Shown here in pieces: positions 1 through 9,553 of a DNA stretch of 64,000 nt. The stretch is from Eutreptiella sp. 'Long Island Sound 2002' (lineage: Eukaryota > Euglenozoa > Euglenophyceae > Eutreptiales > Eutreptiaceae). Where the stretch lies: assembly GCA_964036045.1 (NCBI GenBank), contig OZ038389.1:38015998-38079997 (forward strand), written 5' to 3'. The notes under the pieces are model-generated. The model was given only the letters and a program-made list of their open reading frames with translations, was not told the origin of the DNA and did not search any database. A program made the translations under genes and the position numbers. The first letter of the stretch is position 1. Every line of letters starts with the position of its first letter.

Positions 1-2622
1 TGCCTTCGTCACTTGCTGTCGAGCGTGGCGTAGTGCGTCTTGGGGGCGCGGGAGGTGCAGGGCTTGGTACCCGATGGCCGCGTTGAGCAGTGCTTCCATG
101 AAGTACGCCAGGCCCTGCGTAGACAGGAGGTCCCCCCTGGCAATTTGGGGTAGCCGGGCAAGGCGCTCTTCTAGCTTGCTTGGGAGTGTGATGTGGTGGT
201 GCCGCGTGGCCTGTGTGACTCCCAGGTGGACTGTGGTGTCTTCCAGGTGTAGGGGTTCGCCTTTCCGGATGTGGGGGGTGGGGGTCTTGGCGTCGGCCAG
301 CCCGACCGATTTGCGGGGGTGCACTAGGAGCTGGTGGGCGTCCAGGTAGGTTGTGGTGAGTTGGAGAATGGCGGACACTTGTTCGGTGGTCGTTGGTAGC
401 CCTGCGTTCTCAGGGTCGCGGTGGCGGGTGGCCGTAGTGAGGAGGTTGTCATCTGCGAAGTTGATGAGGGGGGACCCTAGCGGGTATGGGGCGTACCCCG
501 GGTATACCCGTGCTAGCTCGAATGCCAGTGGCAGGGTGACGAGGAGGTAGAGGAAGGGGCCTTCGGCGCCTCCCTGGGGGACCCCGCTGTCTGTGCCGGT
601 CCAGGGGGTGAGGCCCGCGGCCGTGATGACGGCGTAGAGTCGGGTCTGGATGTACCCGGTCATGAAGGATAGGAATGGGAGGCCCATGGCATCCCATACC
701 TCCGTGAGGAGCCGGTGTGGGGCGTGGGGGAACGCGCCTTGGACATCGAGGGAGGCGATGATCATCTCGTAGGGGTTCATGTCCAGTGCGGTGTCCTGGC
801 CGAGGATGGCCTCGTCGGGGGACCTGCCGGCCATGGCTCCCCACATGCTGGCGGGCACGTGGGCGAAGACCGCTGGCGCGATGCGGCCTAGGATGAGCGT
901 GCACACCAGCTTGACCTCGGTGGTGGCGCAGACTATGGGCCGCCAGTTCCCCGGCTGCGCCCAGTCCCCCTTTTTGTAGAGGGGGTGGACCAGGTTGGCC
1001 CACCCAGGGGGGATGGGCGTGGCGCCCGTGACGATGTCCCACAGGCGGGCTGCCAGGCGGCGTTTGATGGGCAGGGTGAGACGTTGGTACGCTCCGGCCG
1101 GCAAACCGTCGACGCCGGGCACGACCCCCTTCTTCAGGCGGTCTAGGGCGCGTTGCAGTTCTGAGATGCTGAAGGGGTCGTGTTCGATGGCGCGCCGCTG
1201 TTACCGGTTGAAGACCCTGGGCACATGCTCGCGGATGGTGTTTCTGGTGTGGGGGTCGAGCTCGGGGAGGGCGTCCCCGTGTTGTGCCTGGAAGCTGTCC
1301 AGGACTGCCTGGAGGACGGCGTCGGGGTCATTGGTGAGGCCTCCTTCGGGGCTGCGTACCGCGTGGATGGTACGGCGCCCCGTGTCCTCCAGGATGCGGC
1401 TGACGTACCGTAGGGACTTGTACGGCGTGTCGTTTCTGCCGTATCTTTCGCGTTCTTGGGCTGCGGCCGCTATGCGGTGGGCGTGCCATTCCTGGAGTTG
1501 GTGGCGGCGGGTGGTGAGGAGCGCACGGAGGTGGGCGTCCCGGTCTCGTGCCTCCGGTGTGCTGGGGCGTAGCAGGGTGGCGAGTTCCCCTTTCGTGGTC
1601 CAGATGTCATGGACGAGTTGCTGGAGGGTGAGGTCTGGTGGTGCTCCCGTGTGGTTGGTGTCACGCTCCATGCCGCATGCTTCTGCCGCCCGGCGCATAA
1701 CGGTGGTGAGTGTCGGTGCACCCGGGCGGCGCAGGATGGCGTGTAGGGCCCTGTTATACCTGTGCCAGGCGCCGTGGTCGTCCTCGGCCGGGAACTGCAG
1801 TGTGGGTGGCAGGGTGTCGTCTGGCAGGGTGGCCGCGGGTGGGGGTAGGTTGGGGATGATGAGGTCGATGTAGAGGGGCCGGTGGCCCGTGCCTGTGGGC
1901 GGGAGGTCCCCGTAGGCTGCTTCGTGGACGCGCACCGTGGTTGGGTCCCCGTAGCACGTGTCGATGCGGGATGGGTGGGTGCCGGCTTGGTGGGGGTAAT
2001 GGGAGGGTGTGCCGGTGAGTCCTGCCGTGAGGTCGGTGGGGCCCAGTTGGTGCATGGCGTCCCGGACAGCTGTGTCGGTGGCTGTGGGTGGGCCGGTGCG
2101 GTCGTCGTCGGTGGGGGCGGCGTTTAGGTCGCCTATGATGATGGTGGGTGCCAGGAGGGAGAGTCGGCGGTACGCCAGGCTCAGGGTGTCCAGGAAGTCC
2201 TTGGTCTCCTCCCCGAACGGGACGTGCGTGAGTAGCACGTTTAGCTGCCATCCAGGCCCCACGCACTCGTACGCCCCGAGGCGACCATCCACTCCGAGGT
2301 CGGGGTGGGCATGTACCGTGACCGACGTCTTGTGGTAGAGGGGTACCCCCCGTTCCCAGTGGGCGTGATATTTGTTCTTCTCCGGGTCCAGGAGCGGTGC
2401 TGGTTCGGGTTGGTCCGCTCTGCGGAGGACTTGCTCCAGGAACCCCAGGAGGTCTGCGCCTTGGGGGTGCGGCCCGGGCATGGCTTGCAGTGTGGCGGCC
2501 TTGGTGGGGTCGTAGGTGACCGCGGGCTCGTTGAGGATGTTGATGCGGGCGTGGGCTTCCGCAGGCGCCGGTTTCTGGGGACTGGTAGTTGGGGGGGCGG
2601 GCCGTGTCCGGCCCTGGCCCGA
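1..2622 (-). pseudogene. Non-LTR retrotransposon endonuclease-reverse transcriptase, 3' part beyond window
   Basis: This minus-strand frame is open from 2622 to the window edge except for one TAA at 1201-1203. The first part is an APE-type endonuclease: IIIGDLNAAP (metal-binding D and N), SRIDTCYG, and TGHRP where SDH is usual. After the stop, the same frame gives a reverse transcriptase with NWRPI, LDVQGAFPH, SGVPQGG and the active site INFADD, an F-for-Y variant of YxDD. The protein would nick target DNA and copy element RNA there. The element enters the window 3' end first and is truncated at base 1. The stop lies between endonuclease and RT, so this copy looks dead unless the stop is read through. 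The N-terminal endonuclease motifs (N, QE) are not clear. Confidence 0.85.
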
Positions 2623-2868
2623 TCAGGCGTCGAGGAGGTCGATGACGCCCTGAGCTGCGGGTGCCCTGCGGTTCCGCTTCTGGGGCTGGGGTAGGGCCCA
2701 TGCATTGTGGACTTCGCCCGTGTACTCGGTGCCGGTGAGGTGCTCCGTGTCGGGGGTGCACAGCTGCATGGGGACCATCTCACGACCGGCTTGGTCTCGC
2801 CAGAGTTCGATGGTGCGCCCCAGCTTCTTGTCGTTGGGGGTGGCCGGGTCGGGGATGGGAAGACGGGC
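2623..2868 (-). other. Minus-strand open segment upstream of the endonuclease, same frame, before a TGA
   Basis: A minus-strand frame ends with TGA at 2623-2625, in frame with the endonuclease that follows. It reads as ordinary protein (PDTEHLTGTEYTGEVHNAW, then a basic QPQKRNRR stretch) with no domain I recognise. It may be the end of the element's first ORF or the endonuclease N-terminus cut off by the TGA. The frame stays open past 2868, but from about there the plus strand encodes the gag of Ty3 element B, so I place a junction near 2860-2875. Confidence 0.35.
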
Positions 2869-3099
2869 AGACCAATTGCCCAGGCGAACATCCAGCTGGA
2901 ACTGCCGGAGTTCGACCCCAAAAATCTGCCCGAATGGGCAGAAGAATTTGCAGAGTTCCTTTTGTTGACTGGCCAATCCCATGTGGATGTGGCCACGAAA
3001 TGTTCACTGCTAAAACGCTCATGCAAAAAGAAATTTTTGCAAAAACAGGTAAAACAGCTTGTGAAAACCTGTTCTACCTGGGCAGAGGTACTCCTAGTG
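2869..3099 (+). pseudogene. gag: Ty3 element B: 5' fragment of gag
   Basis: The plus strand encodes an acidic, Trp/Phe-rich gag segment (ANIQLELPEFDPKN, then LPEWAEEFAEFLLLTGQS and a Cys/Lys-rich stretch ending CSTWAEVLLV). It stops at the left LTR of element A. The matching gag continues at 13383. From memory of related dinoflagellate elements, unverified, roughly 45 residues that belong between the halves are missing, so insertion came with a deletion or later rearrangement. No LTR of element B is visible to the left, where minus-strand LINE sequence begins at once. Confidence 0.7.
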
Positions 3100-3386
3100 T
3101 GTTATGGCTTCGAACAGCAGCAGCGCAGCAGCGCGCAAATCGCAAGTCGCAGTCGCAATCGCGCTGACAGTCTGTGAATAATAAAGAAGCATCGAATGCC
3201 AACTGTGAATGAGCGCTGTAAGATACTTCGATCTTTGAACAGGGTTTATGTCTTCGAGATTGTGTCATTATTGGTGCCCCGTCTAAAGATCCTGCGAGGT
3301 TTGTCGATTGGGATTTTGGATTTCGGATTTTGAGAAACAAAGAGGCACAGGAGTGCAGTCGAGTTCCCAAGAAACAAAGCACAACA
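3100..3386 (+). repeat. 5' LTR of Ty3 element A
   Basis: The LTR begins TGTTATGGCTTCGAAC and ends GCACAACA, giving TG...CA termini. It matches 13093-13382 almost base for base. It contains an Ala/Gln-codon-like CAGCAGCGCAGCAGCGCGC tract near the start and AATAATAAAG near 3177, a possible poly(A)-signal-like region. Confidence 0.9.
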
Positions 3387-3388
3387 AG

Positions 3389-3402
3389 TGGTAGCCAGCT
3401 AG
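3389..3402 (+). promoter_or_regulatory. Primer-binding site of element A
   Basis: TGGTAGCCAGCTAG starts two bases after the LTR. It resembles the initiator-Met tRNA 3'-end complement (TGGTAGCAGAGC type) used by many Ty3 elements to prime minus-strand synthesis. The match is imperfect after the eighth base. Confidence 0.55.
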
Positions 3403-3479
3403 GTGGCGGGGAGGATCAATCTTCGAGATCAATCTTCGACGCCGCAACGCCGTCAACTTGATTTGGACTTCGATCTACA

Positions 3480-5093
3480 ATGGAGCGGCCCCTCGACGAC
3501 GCAGCTATGCTGCATTTCATCAGAGACACTTTGTTTCGAAGTGATTCACCCTTGCATCACGAATATTCGACCTCGTTAGAGAAGTTCATCGCAGAGCGCA
3601 TCGCTAGTCGAGAAAGCGAGTGGTTTCCATGTCTCTCTCGTGATCTTCACAGCTGTTCGCAGAAGCTTGCAGATACTCAAGCAAAAGTTATCGAATTGGA
3701 ACAACGCATCGATGTATTGCAGGCAACAGCAGCAAGTGCTACAGCAGCAACTGGTCAGCGCATCGATACCTTGCAGTCCTCGACGGAAAATGCAACTCAA
3801 GCTGCTGCAAATGAACTTCGACGCGTAGAACATGAATTGTCGCAATGTTACGCTCTTCTCAACGAATTTATACGAACTTCGAGTCCACCACCTCCGAACA
3901 ACATCCAGTTTCCGCAACCACAACAACAACAGTTTCCGCAACCACCGTCTTCTTCGAATTCGAACCAACCTCACCCTCCACAACAACCACTCCCACAGTG
4001 GCCTACCTTCGAACCACTACCCCAGTTCGTAGTTCAACGTGCTCCTTCGCAGGAGATTTTGGGACGCCGCGTCGAGGGCCTGAACAAACTGGTCAAGAGG
4101 TTCACGGGTAAACCTGGATGTGGAGAATTTCGAACATGGAAAGAAGATTTACTACGAGCCTTCACTTTGTCGGACATCACCTCACCCGTCGATCAGGCAG
4201 CAACGATGTCATTCCTCCTCGATGGTGATGCCGCTGAGTACTATCATAGCCTGACGAAAGTTGTACAAGATTACTGGTTCGAGCTCATGCGTGTGTTAGC
4301 CCAGCGTTTCGACTGCATATCCCATAAGCCAGTGTATTTGTCGAGAATGTTGAGCTTGAAAGAGAGCGAGTTTCCCCGACATGCAGATTACGTTCGAGAA
4401 TTTCGTACATGCGTTATCAAGTCGAAGTACAACACGAGTGAACTCCAGATGGGTTTCCTCGTCAGCTCTCGATTTGTTGAAGGTTTGTCGAATGACGCTG
4501 TGCGTCGGCAGTACATCGTTGAAGTTCGTTCGAGATGGCGTTCTAATAATCCATTTGGATTCGATACCTTGGTAGAGACCATCGCGGAAGCCTACATTGC
4601 GGCTGGGTATCAACTGGAAGAGGTACAGAACGCATCGAGAACGACATCAGACCACACCCTGGGTCCTGCAGTGTCGAGACCCCTGCCTATGATGGTCCCA
4701 CCTACTTCGACTTCCACGTTTCCATCCAACCCTATGCCAACGCCACACGTCACCCCGATGCCGACCCCAGCTGCGGCGCCCACGGCTTCGACCGTGGCAG
4801 AGCCGATGAATCTCGATGCAATTGCCAAGCTCCGAGAAGAGCTACATGCCTACATTGGTGAACGGTTCGGACGTCAACATGGCGGACGCCAAGATGGTCG
4901 AGAAAGCAGACGTTGCTACAATTGTGGCGAACAAGGACACTTGGCCCGTGACTGTCCAAAAGGTCGATCGCCATCCCGAGGACGAGAACGTCGGGAATCA
5001 CGGTCGAACACACCGAAACGGTATCAAAGTCGAGACAGCAAGGGACGGTTTCGATCCCGCTCCAAGAGCAGAGAAAGGCCTACAACGGCCTGA
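3480..5093 (+). CDS. gag: Gag polyprotein of Ty3 element A
   Basis: This uninterrupted 537-residue protein starts at the first good ATG after the primer-binding site. Residues about 60-130 look like a helical or coiled segment (repeats of Ala/Thr/Gln and acidic residues), and 135-180 are Gln/Pro/Ser-rich. Residues 195-400 form the Ty3-type capsid region (FTGKPGCGEFRTWKEDLLR, then AEYYHSLT). The C-terminus carries a CCHC zinc knuckle (CYNCGEQGHLARDC) followed by an Arg/Ser-rich basic tail that would bind element RNA. It overlaps the pol frame, which lies in the +1 frame relative to gag, so pol would need frameshifting or separate initiation. It is the only element A ORF without a stop. Confidence 0.9.
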   Translation: MERPLDDAAMLHFIRDTLFRSDSPLHHEYSTSLEKFIAERIASRESEWFPCLSRDLHSCSQKLADTQAKVIELEQRIDVLQATAASATAATGQRIDTLQSSTENATQAAANELRRVEHELSQCYALLNEFIRTSSPPPPNNIQFPQPQQQQFPQPPSSSNSNQPHPPQQPLPQWPTFEPLPQFVVQRAPSQEILGRRVEGLNKLVKRFTGKPGCGEFRTWKEDLLRAFTLSDITSPVDQAATMSFLLDGDAAEYYHSLTKVVQDYWFELMRVLAQRFDCISHKPVYLSRMLSLKESEFPRHADYVREFRTCVIKSKYNTSELQMGFLVSSRFVEGLSNDAVRRQYIVEVRSRWRSNNPFGFDTLVETIAEAYIAAGYQLEEVQNASRTTSDHTLGPAVSRPLPMMVPPTSTSTFPSNPMPTPHVTPMPTPAAAPTASTVAEPMNLDAIAKLREELHAYIGERFGRQHGGRQDGRESRRCYNCGEQGHLARDCPKGRSPSRGRERRESRSNTPKRYQSRDSKGRFRSRSKSRERPTTA

Positions 5094-8000
5094 AAAACAA
5101 TTCCGAAGACCTGTTCGCGGACGTCCTCGAGAAGAGCTGAACACCACCACCAGCACCAATAAACCCGAAAAGAATTCGACGCTTGGAAGTGTCACTGTCG
5201 AAGGAACCGAACCTGAGCATGCGTCTCTGTTCACAGTTCGAGGGCGCATTTGCGCATGTCGTGAAGACTCCTTTGACTCCAGCGTGGAACTGTTGGTCGA
5301 CTGTGGAGCGACCAGTGACTTTATGTCGATGCAAACAGCAAAGAGGGCGCGACTTCCCCTCTATAAACTGAGAAACCCTGGACATGTCTTGACAGCCGGA
5401 GGGGTCCAAGTCGAAGTACGGTACTACACGCGAGCTTATGTTCGAGTTGGAGAGCTTGTATGCCGTCATCACTTCAAGGTCTTGGAGATTGTGCCGGATG
5501 TAGTGCTTGGACTACCATGGCTTCGAAGCTACAATCCAACTGTCAACTGGAAGGAGCGGTACGCCGACATCCCACATGGTTCGATTTCGTACCGGTTGTC
5601 TTTTGGCGAATCAAGACATTCCACCCAGCTGCAGTTTCAAGCAGCTCCGAAGCTGGACCTTTTTTCGATACCTTCATCCAGTTTCTCGAAAGCGGGTCCG
5701 GTTGGGAATCCTGCCCCACATGCCAACGAACACCCTGACCTACACTCGTCGACACACGTTCAGCGCGGTACTGACATGTACGATGAGTCCGAAACGGAAG
5801 ATGGTATCACCGATGAGGAGTGCAGCGACATGGAGATTGAGTACATTTCGTTGCCGAAACTGTAAAGAGAGATCCGTCGATCTGATCTCACGGGAGATCA
5901 AGTATTTCTGTGTTGCATGCCTCGACCAGCAGTGCCGGTCGATCAAATGTATAAGATGCAAGCCAGTGATGGCAATGATGACGGGCTTGACCCTGTTCGA
6001 CGCAAACTACCGAATCGGTTACACAAATGGGCGGACCTCTTCGACCGGGAGAAAGCTGAGTATGGAGACCTACCTCCGCATCGACCTGGAAGAGATCATC
6101 AAATATGCCTCGATTCGGAAGACAATCCACCGTGGGTACACCCTTACAAAATGGATCTGAGCCAACTAGATGAACTTCAACGACAATTGGACAACTTGCA
6201 TCGATCTGGTCGCATCAGACCATCGTCAAGTCCATACGGAGCGGGTTGCCTACTGGTGAAGAAAGCGAATGGTAAATGGCGTATGTGCGTCGACTACCGA
6301 GCGTTGAATACACGAACTGTACGAGGTCGATATCCCTTGCCATCGATCCAATCCATCTTGAGTACACTGGGGGGTTCCACCGTATTCTCAAAAATTGACC
6401 TTGTTAGTGGGTTCCACCAGATCCGAATTCAAGACGATGATATCGAGAAAACCGACTTCAACACACAATTTGGCGCCTTCGAGTGGGTTGTTATGCCCTT
6501 TGGCCTCTGTAATGCGCCATCGACGTTCCAACGCGTCGTGAACGATGTCCTTCGAGACCACTTGGGGATCTTTGTATGGGTATACATTGACGACATCCTC
6601 GTCTTCTCGAAGGATGCGGACGAACACCAACGACACCTCGACCTGGTACATGAACTACTCCGTAAGCACCAGCTCTTCCCCTGCATCGATAAATCCACAT
6701 TCTTTCAGAGTTGAGTGCCCTTCTGCGGATACATCATCGACCAAGATGGAGTACACATGGACCCCGAAAAGATCAAGGTCATTCGAGGTTGGCCTCAACC
6801 AACTACGGTCCATGAAGTTCGACAGTTCATTGGATGGTGTGGATTTTACCAGCAGTTTGTCGAAGGGTTCCAAGCTGTCGCAGCCCCTCTGACTGCAATG
6901 CTTAAGGCAGACTTCGAGTGCGAATGGACAGCCGTCCACCAGGCTTCCTCCGACAAGCTGAAGCAGGCGATGATCAGTGCGACACATCTCAGTGCTATCG
7001 ACCCCCGACAGCCGTATCACGTGTACACAGACGCCTCGAAAGACTGCGTGGGTGCTACGCTGGCACAACGATGTGCGCATGGGAAGTACAAGGGACATCT
7101 TCGACCTATTGCCTTCATGTCGCGGAAAATGCAGCCTGCCGAAACTCGATACCCGATTCGAGAACAGGAGTTGTTGGCCATCGTATTAGCCTTGAAACAA
7201 TGGTTTCATCTACTTCGAGGACCGCAGCAGGTACAGGTGCACACTGACCACGAAAGTCTTCGATATCTCAAGACCTGTCCTCGACCGCTGACACCACGAC
7301 AAGCACGATGGTCCCAATTCCTCGAGGAATACAACCTGACGTGGTGGTACGTGCCGGGCCTCGAGAACCCTGCGGCAGACGCCTGCTCCCGTCTAACTTC
7401 GCGGCAGTTGATGGATATCGAAAATGCCACACGTACACGGGCTTTCGCAATTCCCCTGCTCGAAGATTGGGCTTCACCGGAAGTTGAACCTGTCGATGAG
7501 TTCCTACATGTACTCGAAGACTCGTTCTCTCATGACGAGGTGTGGCCCCAGCCGTACGACCACCTGTACGTTTCACTACGAAGCAGACGCTCCGTGGGGA
7601 AGGAAATTGACGCGGATGAGCTTGCGGTACCAGCCCTCCAATTCGACACCGAACCCGCCGTCGAGCCGGAGGACCTGGAGCCGCTACCGTCGAGCTCGAC
7701 AACTGCTGTACCGGAAGACCTGGGACTGGAACCAGCACCATCGGACAAGATCATGACTGAGAATTCACACCAACCAGACATGCATCTCGATGAGGCTGTC
7801 AATGAACCAGACACGTCTACCGACATCGACGACCTCCCCGATGTAAGCATTGATCGTCCCCTTCGAGTCACCTTTGGCAATGAACTTCGATATGCTCCAA
7901 CCATGGCGGAACTGATTCGCTGTCGACGTCACCGCGACGGCACGTTGCAATCAGTCCCCTTGCCGAAGGTTGGGTCGAACACGCCGTACCCTTCGAGTCT

Positions 8001-9504
8001 TAAGGGTACACACCGCCGAGTACATCGACATTATCAGTGCAAAGACTTTACTTCGACAGCTGTGTGGGCGGCAGCCTATCGGGAGGACCCCCGGACGAAA
8101 CACATCTACGAAGTCGCGATTCGAAGCCCTGCGGCACGACACCAGCTTCGAGATGCCAAGTTGTCCTTCGGTGATGGCAAATTCTTCCATTTGTCGACGA
8201 TGGGCAAACGTGTGCTTGTCCCCCGAACGCTGGTTACGTCGATTGTGGCTATGTATCACGAGTCGGAGTTATATGGCCACTCAGGAGTCCTTCGAACCAT
8301 GGCCCTGATTAAGCGCGACTACGTATGTTCACACCTTCGACACTATGTCGAGCGATACATACTAAGTTGCGATGTCTGTCAAGCGGCGAAATCAAGACGA
8401 GTTGACACCGCCAGAGTGCCAAGACCATTGCAGGTGCCCGACACCAAATGGCACAGTGTGTCCATCGATTGGGTTTCGGGATTGCTGCCGACCACAAGGG
8501 GCCATGACGCCATCATGACTGTAGTCGACCGATTCTCCAAGCGTGGAATGTTCATCCCTTGTCGCAAGGATATGACAGCCGACGACCTCATCTATGTGTT
8601 CCTACGTGAGGTTATTCGATTGAAAGGATGCCCTCGACAAATTGTTTCTGACCGAGACAAGCTGTTCAAGTCTCAGGCGTGGAAGGAGTTGGCCCAGCGA
8701 TTCAAGATTGAGATGCATCAAACAGTGGCCAACCGCCCTCGAGGCAATGGCCTGGCGGAGTGCAGCAATCAGTCCATCCTCCAGCGCCTGCGTACACACG
8801 GCATCTTCGGCAACAACGAATGGGATGTCGACCTCCTATTCGCCGAAATCCAGTTCAACAACCTGACATCCAATAGGCTTCGACTATCCCCGTTCGAGAT
8901 AGATGAAGGACGAACACCCCATTTTCCATTGGATTTTCCCCGAATGACTTTCCATGCACATGAACCATCGACCGTGAATGATTACATGCAACGAGCGGAA
9001 CGTACCTTCGATTCTTTGCGTGCAATGCTTGCCGAGGAACGTCGACGCCAGATGCATGTGGTCCTGCAAATGGACCGACACGTTCGAGTGCCTGAAGTTG
9101 GTGAACGATGGTGGGTGTTGGTGCCGGAATATCGGCATAAAGGGAAACTCGATGTTGTCTGGTGCGGCCCTTACAAAATACTCGAGGTACTGAACAAGGG
9201 CGAGAATGTCAAACTGGACATCCCTGCCCCCTTCGATGGGTTGCGAGTTTTCAATCGAGACAGTATAAAAACCTACGTCCATCGAGAGGGACAGCCGGTG
9301 TGGGAGTTTCCGATGCCCCCTGTCAAAACTGGAGAATCTCCTCGACTTGTCAAGATTGTGGCTAGACGTCGAGTGGGATCTAAAAAGCGCCGCACATTCC
9401 TGTACCGTTGTGAATGGGATGACGACACATGGTCTTGGGAGTCGAGCAAGGCTCTAGAGGAGGATCCTGTGTACCTTGAGTTCCTTCGACTCCACCCTGA
9501 GTAA
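4816..9504 (+). pseudogene. pol: Pol polyprotein of Ty3 element A (PR-RT-RNase H-IN-chromodomain), two in-frame stops
   Basis: One frame carries all pol domains. The aspartic protease has LLVDCGATSDF (DCGA in place of DTGA/DSGA) and ends with VLGLPWL. The RT has KWRMCVDYRALN, FSKIDLVSGFHQI, VMPFGLCNAPSTFQ and the active site YIDD. RNase H begins HVYTDASKD. Integrase has an HHCC zinc site (HESELYGHSG, then CDVC) and a core with Asp in SIDWV, Asp in VSDRD and Glu in GLAECSNQS. The C-terminus is a chromodomain (FLYRCEWDDDTWSWESS) that in chromoviruses directs integration to marked chromatin. A TAA at 5863-5865 separates protease from RT, and a TGA at 6712-6714 separates RT from RNase H, where relatives keep a continuous frame. 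This copy is therefore probably inactive. Confidence 0.9.
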
Positions 9505-9553
9505 CTGAGTAACACCCTTACTCTTCTCTGCAGCGTGGTTTTTCGAAAAACTC

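Noticed and set aside
2707-3177. A 156-codon plus-strand frame
   Set aside because: It is a chimera: minus-strand element sequence, then gag of element B, then the LTR of element A. Only the middle part is meaningful.
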